The position numbers and the translations under genes are program-made. 64,000 nt of DNA from Topomyia yanbarensis (taxonomy: Eukaryota; Arthropoda; Insecta; Diptera; Culicidae): positions 38,655,934 through 38,719,933 of the forward strand of contig NC_080670.1 in assembly GCF_030247195.1 (NCBI RefSeq), written 5' to 3'. Shown one piece after another: positions 1 to 10,095 of the stretch; within the stretch, counting starts at the first letter, position 1; each line of letters begins with the position of its first letter. The notes beneath the pieces are model-generated. The model was not told where the DNA came from. It saw only the letters and a list, made by a program, of their open reading frames with translations, and searched no databases.

Positions 1-2764
1 CGGAACTAGTTGTTTGCTTCGTTTTTTTGGATTGAACGTCCATCTATTTTTCAAGTCGGTACCGGAAAAATAACCGATGACATGCTAAATAAATATTCCT
101 AACATAGAATATAGTTCAATCTGTGCATGGCCTCTTCGTGGTAAGAAATATTGGAAATAAAACTATCATTATAGCTAGTTCCAATATTGTGATACGGAAA
201 CACACAGATTTCATTATGCATACCAAAAGAAGTTCAACCGCATGCAAAGCGAACAATAAAAGTTACAGGAATCAGCTTCTATCGTCGCTACTATCCCTCT
301 CCCATGTACCTCATTTCTACTATCACGCCCAATGGAAACAAACCCATCGTTTCGCGATTATATAGTACCAAGCGGACGAATGCTGCAGCTCCCGGATTTC
401 AAAGCATTTTAATGCGGATCTTCTTCGGGCGCATCGCTGCCGCTTCGAAGCGCCGCGTGAACGAGCTCAGCCAGTGTCAATGAATCATAGTAACCTCACT
501 TTCGATTTCATTCCTTCTCGCTGCGCCACCTCCCGCGGCTACCATCGCTTGACGATTCTCGGAGTATTGCTACTCATTCACGAACACAGCAGAATCGATT
601 CTCGCGGTTCTCGACTGAAGGAAGCGAGCTGGGGGCCGCATTCTCTTCAACATACCGATATCGATCGAAACACGTGGCTGATACAGAGGTTGGTTCCAAA
701 GCATGATGTTATCTGTGGGATTTCGTGTATGTGTGTGTGCATCTGTTGACATCGCCTAGATTCGACCCTGGTCGATCGACGAGCAAAGTCCGGTGTGATG
801 GGAGTCCCGATCGCCCGGTTGCACTATCATACCAGTATCGGATTTCGATGTTCAGCGATGGAGATCATTGATCGCGGCCGAGAAGAACCATATGTTTTCC
901 ATTTACTATACCATAGTTGCTCTTCCCCTGGGACGGAGTCCAACCACGCTCGCAAGCGCTCACAGGTACTCGCTCATGGCAGCCAACCCACTTCAATGAT
1001 GGAGGATTTCTGCCACATAGGTCTGATCGTCGGACACTCCCGAGAGCGAACGAGTTTCCTCCAACCGGCCAGTCGAATCCAATTACGTGGAAAATATATC
1101 GACAATAGTAATAACATTGTAATCATACCTGTACAAGCAAACCACCCCACACTAATCATAGCTATTGCTACCTCGATAGAAGGAAAGCCCATCAGCACCC
1201 GGGCAGAGAGGTAACAAAGCTAATATAAACAAGTCCAGAGCCACACTCCAGCATGCCGAGTAGTGCTGCGTGACTTGTTGTTCGGAAGTCACTCGATCTT
1301 ACATCATCATCTGCAATGCGGTGATCATCATCGGCTTCATCTTCATCAACCGCAGCGACCTGAGGAGCTGCGTATCGTATGGTGTAGGTAGACGTACGAG
1401 TGCTGGTCCTACACAGACGATAGATACAGATCGATCATATAGATTTTATTTAAGGTGTTATCCCCACACCATCAGGGTTCAATATCTTCTCGATGCGTGA
1501 GTAGATAAATATTTAAAGATCGAAGTCGGCGAGTTCTCTCAGACAGTGCTCTCTAGCGCTGGTAATACTCACGCCCAGTCAGCCGGCCGGTCGGGCGTTT
1601 TTTCGTTTGCTGCTTTGGAGAAGCTATGACTGGTTCCCCATTCCCAGCACCGATGGAGGGCCAGCAGAACCAGTGGGGTGAGGCAGGGGTACATCCACAC
1701 AAAAGTCGATCAACTCTAGTCTGCGCTCTTTTCGTTCGGGTCTGTTGTCTACCTCCCGAAAAAAGAAACTAGTTGCCGGAGGTGGCCGAAATTGAAACAA
1801 AAACAGAACTGAAAAAAAAGAATGATAAACCCGTGCGGTGAATTATGTGGAACCGAACCGAATCGGTTGGGACGTTTGTCTGAGGTTTGGCTTTAGGACC
1901 ATGCATGGTATTTCCATTAATTAGCATATTTTTTCGATCGAACTATTCTGGGGTTTTGCTATTTATTGCACTTTTTCTGCAACGTTCTTTGTTCGGTCGC
2001 CGAGTGTCGATGTCCTGTACTAAATATTTACTAGGTATTATACGGGTCTGGTCAATGTTCTAAGGCAGGCATGGCTTTCGAATTAGTTTTTAAGTAAATG
2101 ATAAAACATCGAAAAGTTTTGGGTAAGTTGTACTGTAGACTACCAAAAATTTCAAAGTCAAATACCTAATGCGGTTCTTGGTTCTACCAGTGCTATTGAT
2201 CCAATTTGGGACTTTTCGATAAAATATAGAAGTTGAAAATCATCTGAGTGACTAGTAGCTTTGTCGACTGCAAATCGTTTAGAAATCGACTAGGTCACTT
2301 AGTAAACTATTTATATGTTAATGTCTTTCTTCAATATATCTCAGTGGACAAAGTATCAGTTTTTCTCAAATAAACCTGTTTCAATCCACCTATTGGAGCA
2401 ATTGAGCCTTTTTCTATTATCCAAAGATTGACTCCATGAATTGTTATTTTCAATATAAATTTGACAATATCTTACTTTGGTATAACGCTTACTGATTGAA
2501 ATGGTTGGCTGCAACATCGAAATTTGTAATTTTTTACTATTATTATTGGAGTCATTTTGAAAGAAATAATTTCTTCCATCAGCCATTAGAAGGTACAAAA
2601 CAGCATGCTGTGCAAGCAATTAAACTTTTCAGGTATGCTGGAGTAGCGAATAAGTCTCAATACGGAGAAGAGTGAATTTAAGATTTTGGCCCGGTTAAGT
2701 AAATATGTACTACGTATTGAAAGTGTAATCTACTCCAACAGATTACACAACTGCATTACCGAAC
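1..2764. other. No gene recognised; single-copy-looking DNA
   Basis: The first 1.8 kb is moderately GC-rich and holds only short overlapping ORFs on both strands, none of which resembles a known family. From about 1.9 kb the sequence becomes AT-rich with nothing recognisable. It may be an intron or intergenic DNA of a neighbouring gene. The only signal is the weak promoter candidate at 1,510-1,561. Confidence 0.5.
1510..1561 (+). promoter_or_regulatory. Candidate TATA + Inr core promoter
   Basis: TATTTAAA begins at 1,510 and an initiator-like TCAGAC places its A at 1,541, 31 nt downstream, which is the canonical spacing. A possible splice donor (CTG/GTAATA) follows at about 1,560, as would suit a short noncoding first exon. 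No open coding exon is visible downstream, so this is a weak candidate that could be chance in an AT-rich context. Confidence 0.25.
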
Positions 2765-2785
2765 TATATTTATGCACACCCCCAG

Positions 2786-2875
2786 TTCTATTCTATTCTA
2801 TTCTATTCTATTCTATTCTATTCTATTCTATTCTATTCTATTCTATTCTATTCTATTCTATTCTATTCTATTCTA
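2786..2875 (+). repeat. (TTCTA)18 pentanucleotide microsatellite
   Basis: Eighteen uninterrupted TTCTA units. It lies at the left edge of the retroposon at 2,787-3,282, where it reads as a (TAGAA)n 3' tail on the minus strand. Confidence 0.95.
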
Positions 2876-3282
2876 ACCCTTATACAGCCAGTATTGAAAA
2901 GCATCCTGGAAAACACTGCAGATATTCTTTAGTGTTTTTCTTGTCAACATTAATATTTGAAGCATATTACAATATGTCGCAAATATTAAAACGGCCAGGC
3001 CTACTGTGCAGAGTTGGGTTTGAAGATGTTTCAATATTATACGGCAATTGAGTTATTCATTTAATGAACAATTCAACCAACGAATCGTTTTGAAACTTGA
3101 ATGAAGAAAAAACGAGGACAACCGTACTGACCGTTCCAGTTTATAGGGGGTTAGGATAAAACGTTGGGAGTGACTTTGCTAAGAAGGTTAATGTCACTCC
3201 TTTGGTCCTTCGGGATGGGACAGAGGTATTTACACCTTGCCCTGGCTCATTAAGCCTAGGTTATAGCGCCTTTACTCGCTCT
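2787..3282 (-). mobile_element. Short non-LTR/SINE-like retroposon with (TAGAA)n tail
   Basis: A 496-bp segment is bracketed by an exact 22-bp direct repeat (2,765-2,786 and 3,283-3,304; core TTTATGCACACCCCCAG), which is read as a target-site duplication. On the minus strand the segment ends in a (TAGAA)n tail, as expected for target-primed reverse transcription. It has no coding capacity and no clear tRNA A/B boxes, so it may be the 5'-truncated 3' end of a LINE or an unassigned SINE. Confidence 0.65.
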
Positions 3283-3304
3283 TATATTTATGCACACCCC
3301 CAGT

Positions 3305-4042
3305 GGGTAAAAATCCCCGATTTAACGAATTTTTGTAACCGAATGTATAAATCTCCATAACATGAAAGTTTCAAACGGACAATTTAGGTCTATTATTTAA
3401 CAATGAAAGAAAAGCATTCAGCTTAGGTTCAAATACTATCAGAATGTAGTGAAAATCTAAATTGTCTAGCGTTATTTACCAAATGTTGGTTCTGGTAAAC
3501 AAAACAGCAAAATTAGAGATTTATTGAAATGTACAAAATTGACCAATATATACTTGAGCGTTTTGATTACAATGGTCTTTGTTACTAAAGGAAAAAAAAT
3601 TTCTGGGAATTTCATGTATAACCACACTCTTTCATGTTAACAGCACTATTTAGTTTATAACTCCAGAACCAGAGCTCCGATTCAAATGAAATTCGACAGC
3701 AGTTGATTAGGATACTATACCTTTAATTTGAAATGAAGTTAGTGAAAATCGATTTGGTCAAGCCGAAGAATAAGGTGGCCAAAGTTATCGAATGAGCTTG
3801 AATTACTCATCACAGCCATTCAGAAAATATTTCATTAGTTGTTGCGTCTTTCAAACAGCAAGGTGATACCAGATTTTAAAGGGAATTGATGTGTGACCGC
3901 ACTCTTCAACCCGAAACTCCGGAACCAGAGCTCTGATTGGCAATAAATATAATAACAGCCTACAGCCTTGTTACCTTTCGTTTGAATGTAACATTATTGA
4001 AATCGACGCAGGCATCTCTGAGAGAAATGGGTGAGATTTTTT
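3305..4042. other. No gene recognised; degenerate repeat
   Basis: AT-rich sequence with a phrase around ACCAGAGCTCCGATT at about 3,668-3,682 that recurs degenerately at about 3,922-3,937 (ACCAGAGCTCTGATTG). This suggests an old dispersed repeat. There is no coding potential. Confidence 0.4.
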
Positions 4043-4091
4043 GACACATACACACATGTATATATACATACATACATACATACGCACATAC
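4043..4091 (+). repeat. (ACAY)n-type microsatellite at R1 insertion point
   Basis: An irregular run of ACAC, ACAT and ATAC units sits directly upstream of the R1-clade element that starts at 4,101. Some R1-clade families (Waldo) are known to insert specifically into (ACAY)n arrays, so this may be the target. Confidence 0.7.
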
Positions 4092-4100
4092 GCCACCCCC

Positions 4101-7051
4101 GTGGAGGTTACCCAGCTCAATCTCAATCATTGTGACATTGCACAGCAACTGTTTTGGCAGTCAACAACAGAAATGAAGTGCGACGTTGCAATTATTGCAG
4201 AGCCGTATCGTGTTCCTCCCGATAACGGTAACTGGGCGATGGATAGTGCAGGGATGGCGACAATCCAAGTGATGGGCGGTTTCCCTGTTCAAGAAGTGGT
4301 GGATAGCACACACGAAGGTTTCGTGATCGCCAGGATAAACGGCGTATTCGTGTGTAGCTGTTATGCTCCTCCACGGTGGACACCAGAGCAATACAACCGG
4401 ATGCTGGACGCATTAACCGACTCGTTTGTCGGGCGAACGCCGGTTGTTATAGGAGGAGATTTCAACGCTTGGGCCGTGGAGTGGGGTAGCAGGCTGACCA
4501 ACGCACGAGGTTACAGCCTATTGGAAGCACTGGCGAAGCTGGACGTAAAGCGGTTTAATGAAGGTTCCGCTAGCACATTCCGTAAAGACGGTCGGGAATC
4601 CATCATCGACGTAACATTCTGCAGCACGTCGCTGATGGATGACATGAATTAGCGCGTTAGTGAGCAGTACACACATAGTGATCACCAAGCCATCCACTAC
4701 ACCATTGGTCGGCGAAATCGTACGGTGACGCAGAGAGTGAGGACTGGCGAGCGGAAGTGGAAAATAAAGGAATTCGACAAGGACCTTTTTGTGGAAGGAC
4801 TTCGTGCTGACAGCTTCACTCCAATTCCGAGTGCCGATGAGCTGTCGGAAACAATAGCTAGGGCATGCGATATAACAATGCCGAGGAAAATGGAGCCGAG
4901 GAACTACCGGCGTCCGGCGTACTGGTGGAACGAAAGGCTAAGCATCCTCCGGGCTACTTTCCTAAAAGCCAGAAGACGCGTTCAGAGAGCAAGATCTGAG
5001 GCAGTCAGAGAAGAGTGTACGGTAACATTCCGGGCGGCCAGGGCCGCTTTTAAACATGAGATAGTGCTAAGCAAGTCCACCTGCTACAAGGAGCTGTGCA
5101 GAGAAGTAGACGCTAACCCCTGGGGCAATGCTTACCGTGTCGTTATGGCCAGGATCAAGGGTCCAATGACGCCAGTTGAAATGTGCGGCGACAAGTTGAA
5201 AATTATCGTAGAGGACCTTTTCCCGAAGCACGACCCAACCGCATGGCCGCCTACACCGTACGCTGATGCAGATGGTGCGAATGCAGGTGACAATCGGGTT
5301 TCCAACGACGAGCTCCTTATGGTGGCAAAAGGGCTGAAAGCGAAGAAAGCTCCCGGACCGGATGGTATCCCCAACGTTGCACTAAAGACTGCGATCCTGG
5401 CGTTTCCGGACATGTTCATGGTAGTCCTACAGAAATGCCTGGACGATGGCTACTTCCCGGATAGATGGAAGATACAGAAGCTGGTGTTACTGCCAAAACC
5501 AGGGAAACCACCAGGAGATCCAGCATCATATCGGCCTATATGCCTGCTGGATACTCTCGGTAAACTCCTGGAAAGAGTCATCCTCAACAGGCTGACGACC
5601 TACGCTGAAAGTGAGAACGAACTATCGCAGAGACAGTTCGGGTTCCGGAAAGGAATATCGACGGTGGACACCACCCGCATCGTCATCGCGAACGCGGAGA
5701 AAGCATTGAAGCAAAAGAGAAGGAGTAATCGCTACTGCGCCGTGGTAACGATAGACGTGAAGAACGCGTTCAACAGTGCTAGCTGGGGAGCCATCGCCGT
5801 AGCGCTGCATAGAATGCGGATTCCGGACTATCTGTGCAAGGTTCTGAAAAGTTACTTTCAGAACCGAGTAGTGGTCTACGAAACGAACACGGGGCAGAAG
5901 TCGATTAGGGTAACGGCGGGAGTACCTCAGGGCTCCATACTCGGCCCAACGCTCTGGAATATCATGTACAACGGAGTGTTAACACTGGAACTGCCCAGGG
6001 GAGTGGAGATCGTCGGCTTTGCAGATGATGTTGTCCTGACGATAACGGGCGAGACCCTTGAGGCGGTGGAGATGCTGACGGCAGAGACAATTGGCATCGT
6101 GGAAACCTGGATGATTAACGTCAAGTTGCAGCTGGCTCACCACAAGACTGAGGTAGTGCTGGTTAGCAACCGTAAGAAAATCCAGCGACTCGAGATCAGT
6201 GTCGGGAGACAATCCATTCCATCGATGCGCGCGCTGAAGCACCTGGGTGTGATGGTTAACGATCGGTTGAATTACAACTGCCATGTCGACTATGTACGTG
6301 AGAAGGCTGCGAGGACAACTAGCGCATTGGCAAGGATCATGCCGAATCACGGAGGGCAAGAGGCAGCACGAGACGTCTCCTGGCGGGTGTCTCCTCCTCA
6401 ATCCTGAGATATGGCGTACCGGCCTGGGCTGCTGCGCTGAACTCAAAGCGGAACCGGACGAAGTTGACAAGCACTTTTCGCCTAATGGCTGTTCGTGTCG
6501 CGAGTGCGTACAGAACGACATCGTCGGAGGCGGTATGCGTAATTGCCGGGATGATTCCCATCTGCATCACTCTTGCTGAGGACGTAGAATGCTACCAGCG
6601 GAGAAATAAACTTAATGCAAGGAGACTGTTTCGAGCTGACTCGTTGGCTAAGTGGCAGCAAGAGTGGGAGAAAGGTAGGTGGCCCCACCGACTCATCCCA
6701 AATGTGTCTACTTGGGTACATAGGAAGCATGGAGAGGTGAACTTCCATCTGACGCAGTTTTTGTCCGGGCATGAATGCTTCCGGAAATACCTACATCGGT
6801 TTGGACACGCTTCGTCACCCCTTTACCCGGAGTGTGTGAACGTGCAAGAGACACCGGAACACGTGGTCTTCGAATGCCCCAGATTCGAAGAAGTCCGAAA
6901 GGGTATGCCTGATATAATAGTGGACAATATCGTCGAAGAGATGTGCCGCGACGAGCATATCTGGGACGCTGTCAACAGAGTTGTTACGAGTATAGTCTCC
7001 GAGCTGCAAAGGAAGTGGCGAAGAGATCAACAAAGTAACGACATTGGTTAG
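4101..7051 (+). pseudogene. ORF2 polyprotein (APE endonuclease + RT), R1-clade
   Basis: ORF2 supplies endonuclease and reverse transcriptase for target-primed retrotransposition. The apurinic-type endonuclease (4,101-4,700) shows the GGDFNAW motif near 4,453 and SDHQA near 4,680. The RT follows with KAPGPDG, PKPGKPPGDPASYRPI, QFGFRKG, DVKNAFN, GVPQGSILGP and the catalytic FADD at 6,018-6,029. The C-terminal region (6,464-7,051) has a Cys/His motif in the form CPECVN...PEHVVFECPRF. A stop (TAG, 4,650-4,652) lies between the endonuclease motifs where a Trp is expected by comparison with copy 2, and a probable 1-nt deletion near 6,350-6,360 shifts the frame. There is no upstream ORF1, so the copy is probably dead. 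Confidence 0.88.
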
Positions 7052-8160
7052 AACGCCGCAGTGGAACCACAAATAGGGTTTCGGGAGAAATTCCGCCGCC
7101 GGGAAACTCACCGACGGTGTAGACTGGGTCCACCGCCGGGGACCAGTTGAGTAGTACGCGATGTAGCACCGAGCTCGGGTCGTCGGGGCGCCAGCGAACC
7201 GGACGTCAGGCTTCACCGGAATCGCCGGACCAACCTCGACACTCTATCGGGTAGCTCGTGAGTAGGCTAGATCCACCGTCGGGGATTAGCCCGAGTAGAT
7301 CGCGTCGAATAGCCAGAAGTGGGTCGTTGGGGCGCCAGTGAACCGGAAGCTACGCTCTACCCGGAATCGCTGGATGGACCTCGACATCTGCTGGCTAGCC
7401 GTTGAGTAGGCTAGGTCCACCGCCGGGGACTACACCGAGTAGACGAGGCGGGAAGCTTAATGGCTCACAGAAACGTACATCGGTATCGGAAGCGGTCTGC
7501 CGCCGGGGAATTGACGAAAGGGCTGATTCGGCGCCGTGGACCACCCGACAGAATCGTGACGAAAATGGGAGCTAATTGGCTCACGAAACAAACACCGGTA
7601 ACGAAAGAAATTCCGTTGTCGGGGAACTCTCAATCGGAGTAGGATAAGCGGTAAAGCTGGAAGATTTTAGCAGAGCTAAATGGCTCAAGAAAGCGGGTAT
7701 CGGTGTCGGGGGAAATTCCTCCGTCGGGGAACTATCGGTTGGAGTAGGATGAGTTCACCGTTGAGCACTATCCAAGCGGATCGTGATAAGGCCGGGAGCT
7801 GAATGACTCACGGAAACATGAGCTGAATGGCTCAGGGAATCAGCACCTAAACGGCTCGCCACAGGGACGAGAAATAAACGGAGACGTAATGGATGGAGAC
7901 AAGAAACAGGAGAGGAATCGAGAGTTAAATCAAAGCTCATAGGTCGTGGCACTCCATAAACCAACCGAGGCTCCGAGATAGAGCAGCAGAAAGAGGTGCG
8001 ACGAAAGCGCAACGAACCCGCCACGAAGTAATGCGATGGCGTAGTTCCGTGGGGAAGAAGGGCGTAAAAAATAAGGAATGTTTTAGTGGTTAGGCACGAA
8101 CGTGAGTCGTGAGTCCCACACAGTGCCAATACACTACAGGCCAGCTTTTTTAACCTTACT
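7052..8160 (+). repeat. R1 copy 1 3' UTR with tandem repeats
   Basis: A GC-rich noncoding tail with three tandem units of about 142-157 bp, marked by TCCACCG(C/T)CGGGGA at about 7,130, 7,271 and 7,428. Shorter repeated phrases around AATGGCTCA follow at about 7,460-7,860. The 3' UTR of copy 2 holds related repeats at 12,830-13,240. Confidence 0.75.
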
Positions 8161-8436
8161 ATAAAAAAACATACGCCGCCCCCACTATGGACCTACTGAG
8201 ATTCAAGGTGTCTTGCTAGGATACGGTGGAGTTTAAGCAGCAGTGCTCTGCCAAACCTATAAAAAAGCCATAATTCCGAAAGCAACTCTGACGATACGAT
8301 TCTGTACCGCTTCTACTAAGATCCTAAGCTTTCAGTAATCCAAAATCTTAGCAATAAAAGCACCCGAGCCCAATCGGAGTGCCAACCTGAACATCAGTAT
8401 CGACGCCAGTAACATACTGATAGCGGCATGCTAGTC

Positions 8437-10095
8437 ATGGCGAACGTCAACGGACAGAACATGGATCACGAATTGGACGGAGACTTTGGGCTGACAGGCG
8501 TTATGTTCGACTCCCTGAGTAAGGCCGACTTGAAATGGCGAGCGGGCTAACAGCACAATTGTCTCCGTCCCGTTAAAGCATTGCAAGTGCTCCTGGTAGG
8601 TTCAAAACTCATCATCAATAGTTGGTGGTACAGGGTTCGGATGGACCATTCCCGATTTTACGCCAATCCAGCTCTGAACACTACTCCCCATGTAGGATAG
8701 TGTCAACCCTAGCATGGCCTCCCTGCTTGCATAGATAACCATGGAATCACAAGAGGTGACTACGTACAACTAGTGGAGAAAGAGGTGCGGAGTTAGGACC
8801 CAACCAGATGGAGAAAGAGCAAGAAACTCACACATATAGAGTAGGTGCGGCGAATCCATTTGCCAGAAGTGAATTGGTGAGGTCACCACCACCAGCAGCA
8901 GCTGAAGTTATTCTGCAAAAGCAGGATGAAGTGAAACAGCAACAACAGTAAAACAACAGCAGCAGCCAGGCAGAGCGGGGTGAGCAATACCCCACTGAAG
9001 CCGAAAGTAGTGAAAGCGAAATGCTTGGTGGAGGAGCTTCATAAGTTTGTGGACGTGCGAAGCAATGTCAATGAGGACATTATTCTCAGAATCCGAAAGG
9101 TGCTAGTGCCTATGAAGGAGTATGACACGGCAATGATACGGGATGATGTAGCTGAGCGAAAATTGACGTCGAAGGCTACTATCTTCCTAGAACCGCCCCC
9201 CACTAAGGGGGATCGAGAAGCTGGTTGGAGTGAAGAACACGCCAGTTTTCGTGACTCTAAATAGGGCAAGGACCTCGTCAGGAGCCAGTAGATCAGGCGC
9301 ATCCAAGAGGCAGACGCGAGAGGACGCTCTTACTACCAAAGGGAAGGACGCCACTCACCATTGAGAAAGCAGGAGTGCCGTTGTAGATCGAAAGGAGAAA
9401 CACGGAATTTAGCAAAAGAGGAAGCAAGAGAGAAAAGTGGAGCAGAAGAGGAAAAAAAAACCTCCAGTTTGTCAGAAGGTACCAAAGCCGTGCTCGTCAA
9501 AGCCAATTACGCGATGGCTTATGCAGGTTTCCTCAAGAAGGTTAGAGAGGATCCGGAGCTGGGGGATTTGGGGGAAAGCGTGGTACGAACCAGACATACC
9601 TAAAATTGTGAGATGCACTTCGAGTTGAAGGAGGATCCCACGACTAACAGCTCGACTATGCAGGATATTATTATCAAATCACTGGATGAAGAGGCTGAAG
9701 TTGAAAACATAAGTCCAGAGACTGTGATTTGTGCAAGAACCTGGATCAGATTACGACAAAATAGGAGCTGAGTGGTGCATTGAAGCAGCAAGGCGAGCTA
9801 CACATGACGATCCAGTTAAAGAAGAGATACCAAGGAACGCAGACAGCGATAATTCGTTTACCGGTAACCGCTGCTGACGAAGCAATGTTACGGTTGGATG
9901 ATCGATATGTGCATTGAGAGCCGCCCCTCGGGTAAATATAAGAGAAATGGTTTAAGTGTATGGGCTTTGGACACTTGGCAGGGGCTTGTAAAGGCCCGGA
10001 TAGATCCAGAATGGGATGGGAGTTCGGAAAGCCTGCACGCAGAGGCCGAAGTGCTTGGTCTCCACTTCAGCCTACAGTATCTGCAGACCAGGTAA
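8437..10095 (+). pseudogene. Degenerate ORF1 (gag-like nucleic-acid-binding protein), R1 copy 2
   Basis: ORF1 proteins of R1-clade elements bind the element RNA. A candidate start at 8,437 gives MANVNGQNMDHE with FGLTGVMFDSLSK, then a stop. A central open piece at 8,980-9,264 includes a Val/Lys/Leu-rich helical stretch (KVVKAKCLVEELHKFV), after a Gln-rich segment. The piece at 9,361-9,603 has the conserved-looking KVREDPELGDLGE. Near 9,960-10,030 an eroded zinc-knuckle region can be read (GFGHLAGACKGPDRSRM), with Cys residues lost. Several frames must be joined, so it is a pseudogene. ORF2 starts immediately after at about 10,095. Confidence 0.6.

Larger units (their letters stand above)
4101..8168 (+). 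mobile_element. R1-clade non-LTR retrotransposon, copy 1 (5'-truncated)
   Basis: The element starts at the beginning of ORF2, with no ORF1. It runs through endonuclease, reverse transcriptase and a C-terminal Cys/His motif into a long GC-rich 3' UTR and ends in an A-run near 8,161-8,169. A 15-bp sequence around CATACGCC flanks it with one mismatch (4,086-4,100 and 8,169-8,183) and is read as a target-site duplication. The ORF2 lesions seen are one nonsense codon and one 1-nt frameshift, so the copy looks fairly young. It sits directly before the ORF1 region of copy 2. Confidence 0.85.

Noticed and set aside
474..1214. Overlapping ORFs of 60-139 codons on both strands
   Set aside because: No family resemblance, and similar lengths on both strands, as expected from random open frames in balanced DNA.
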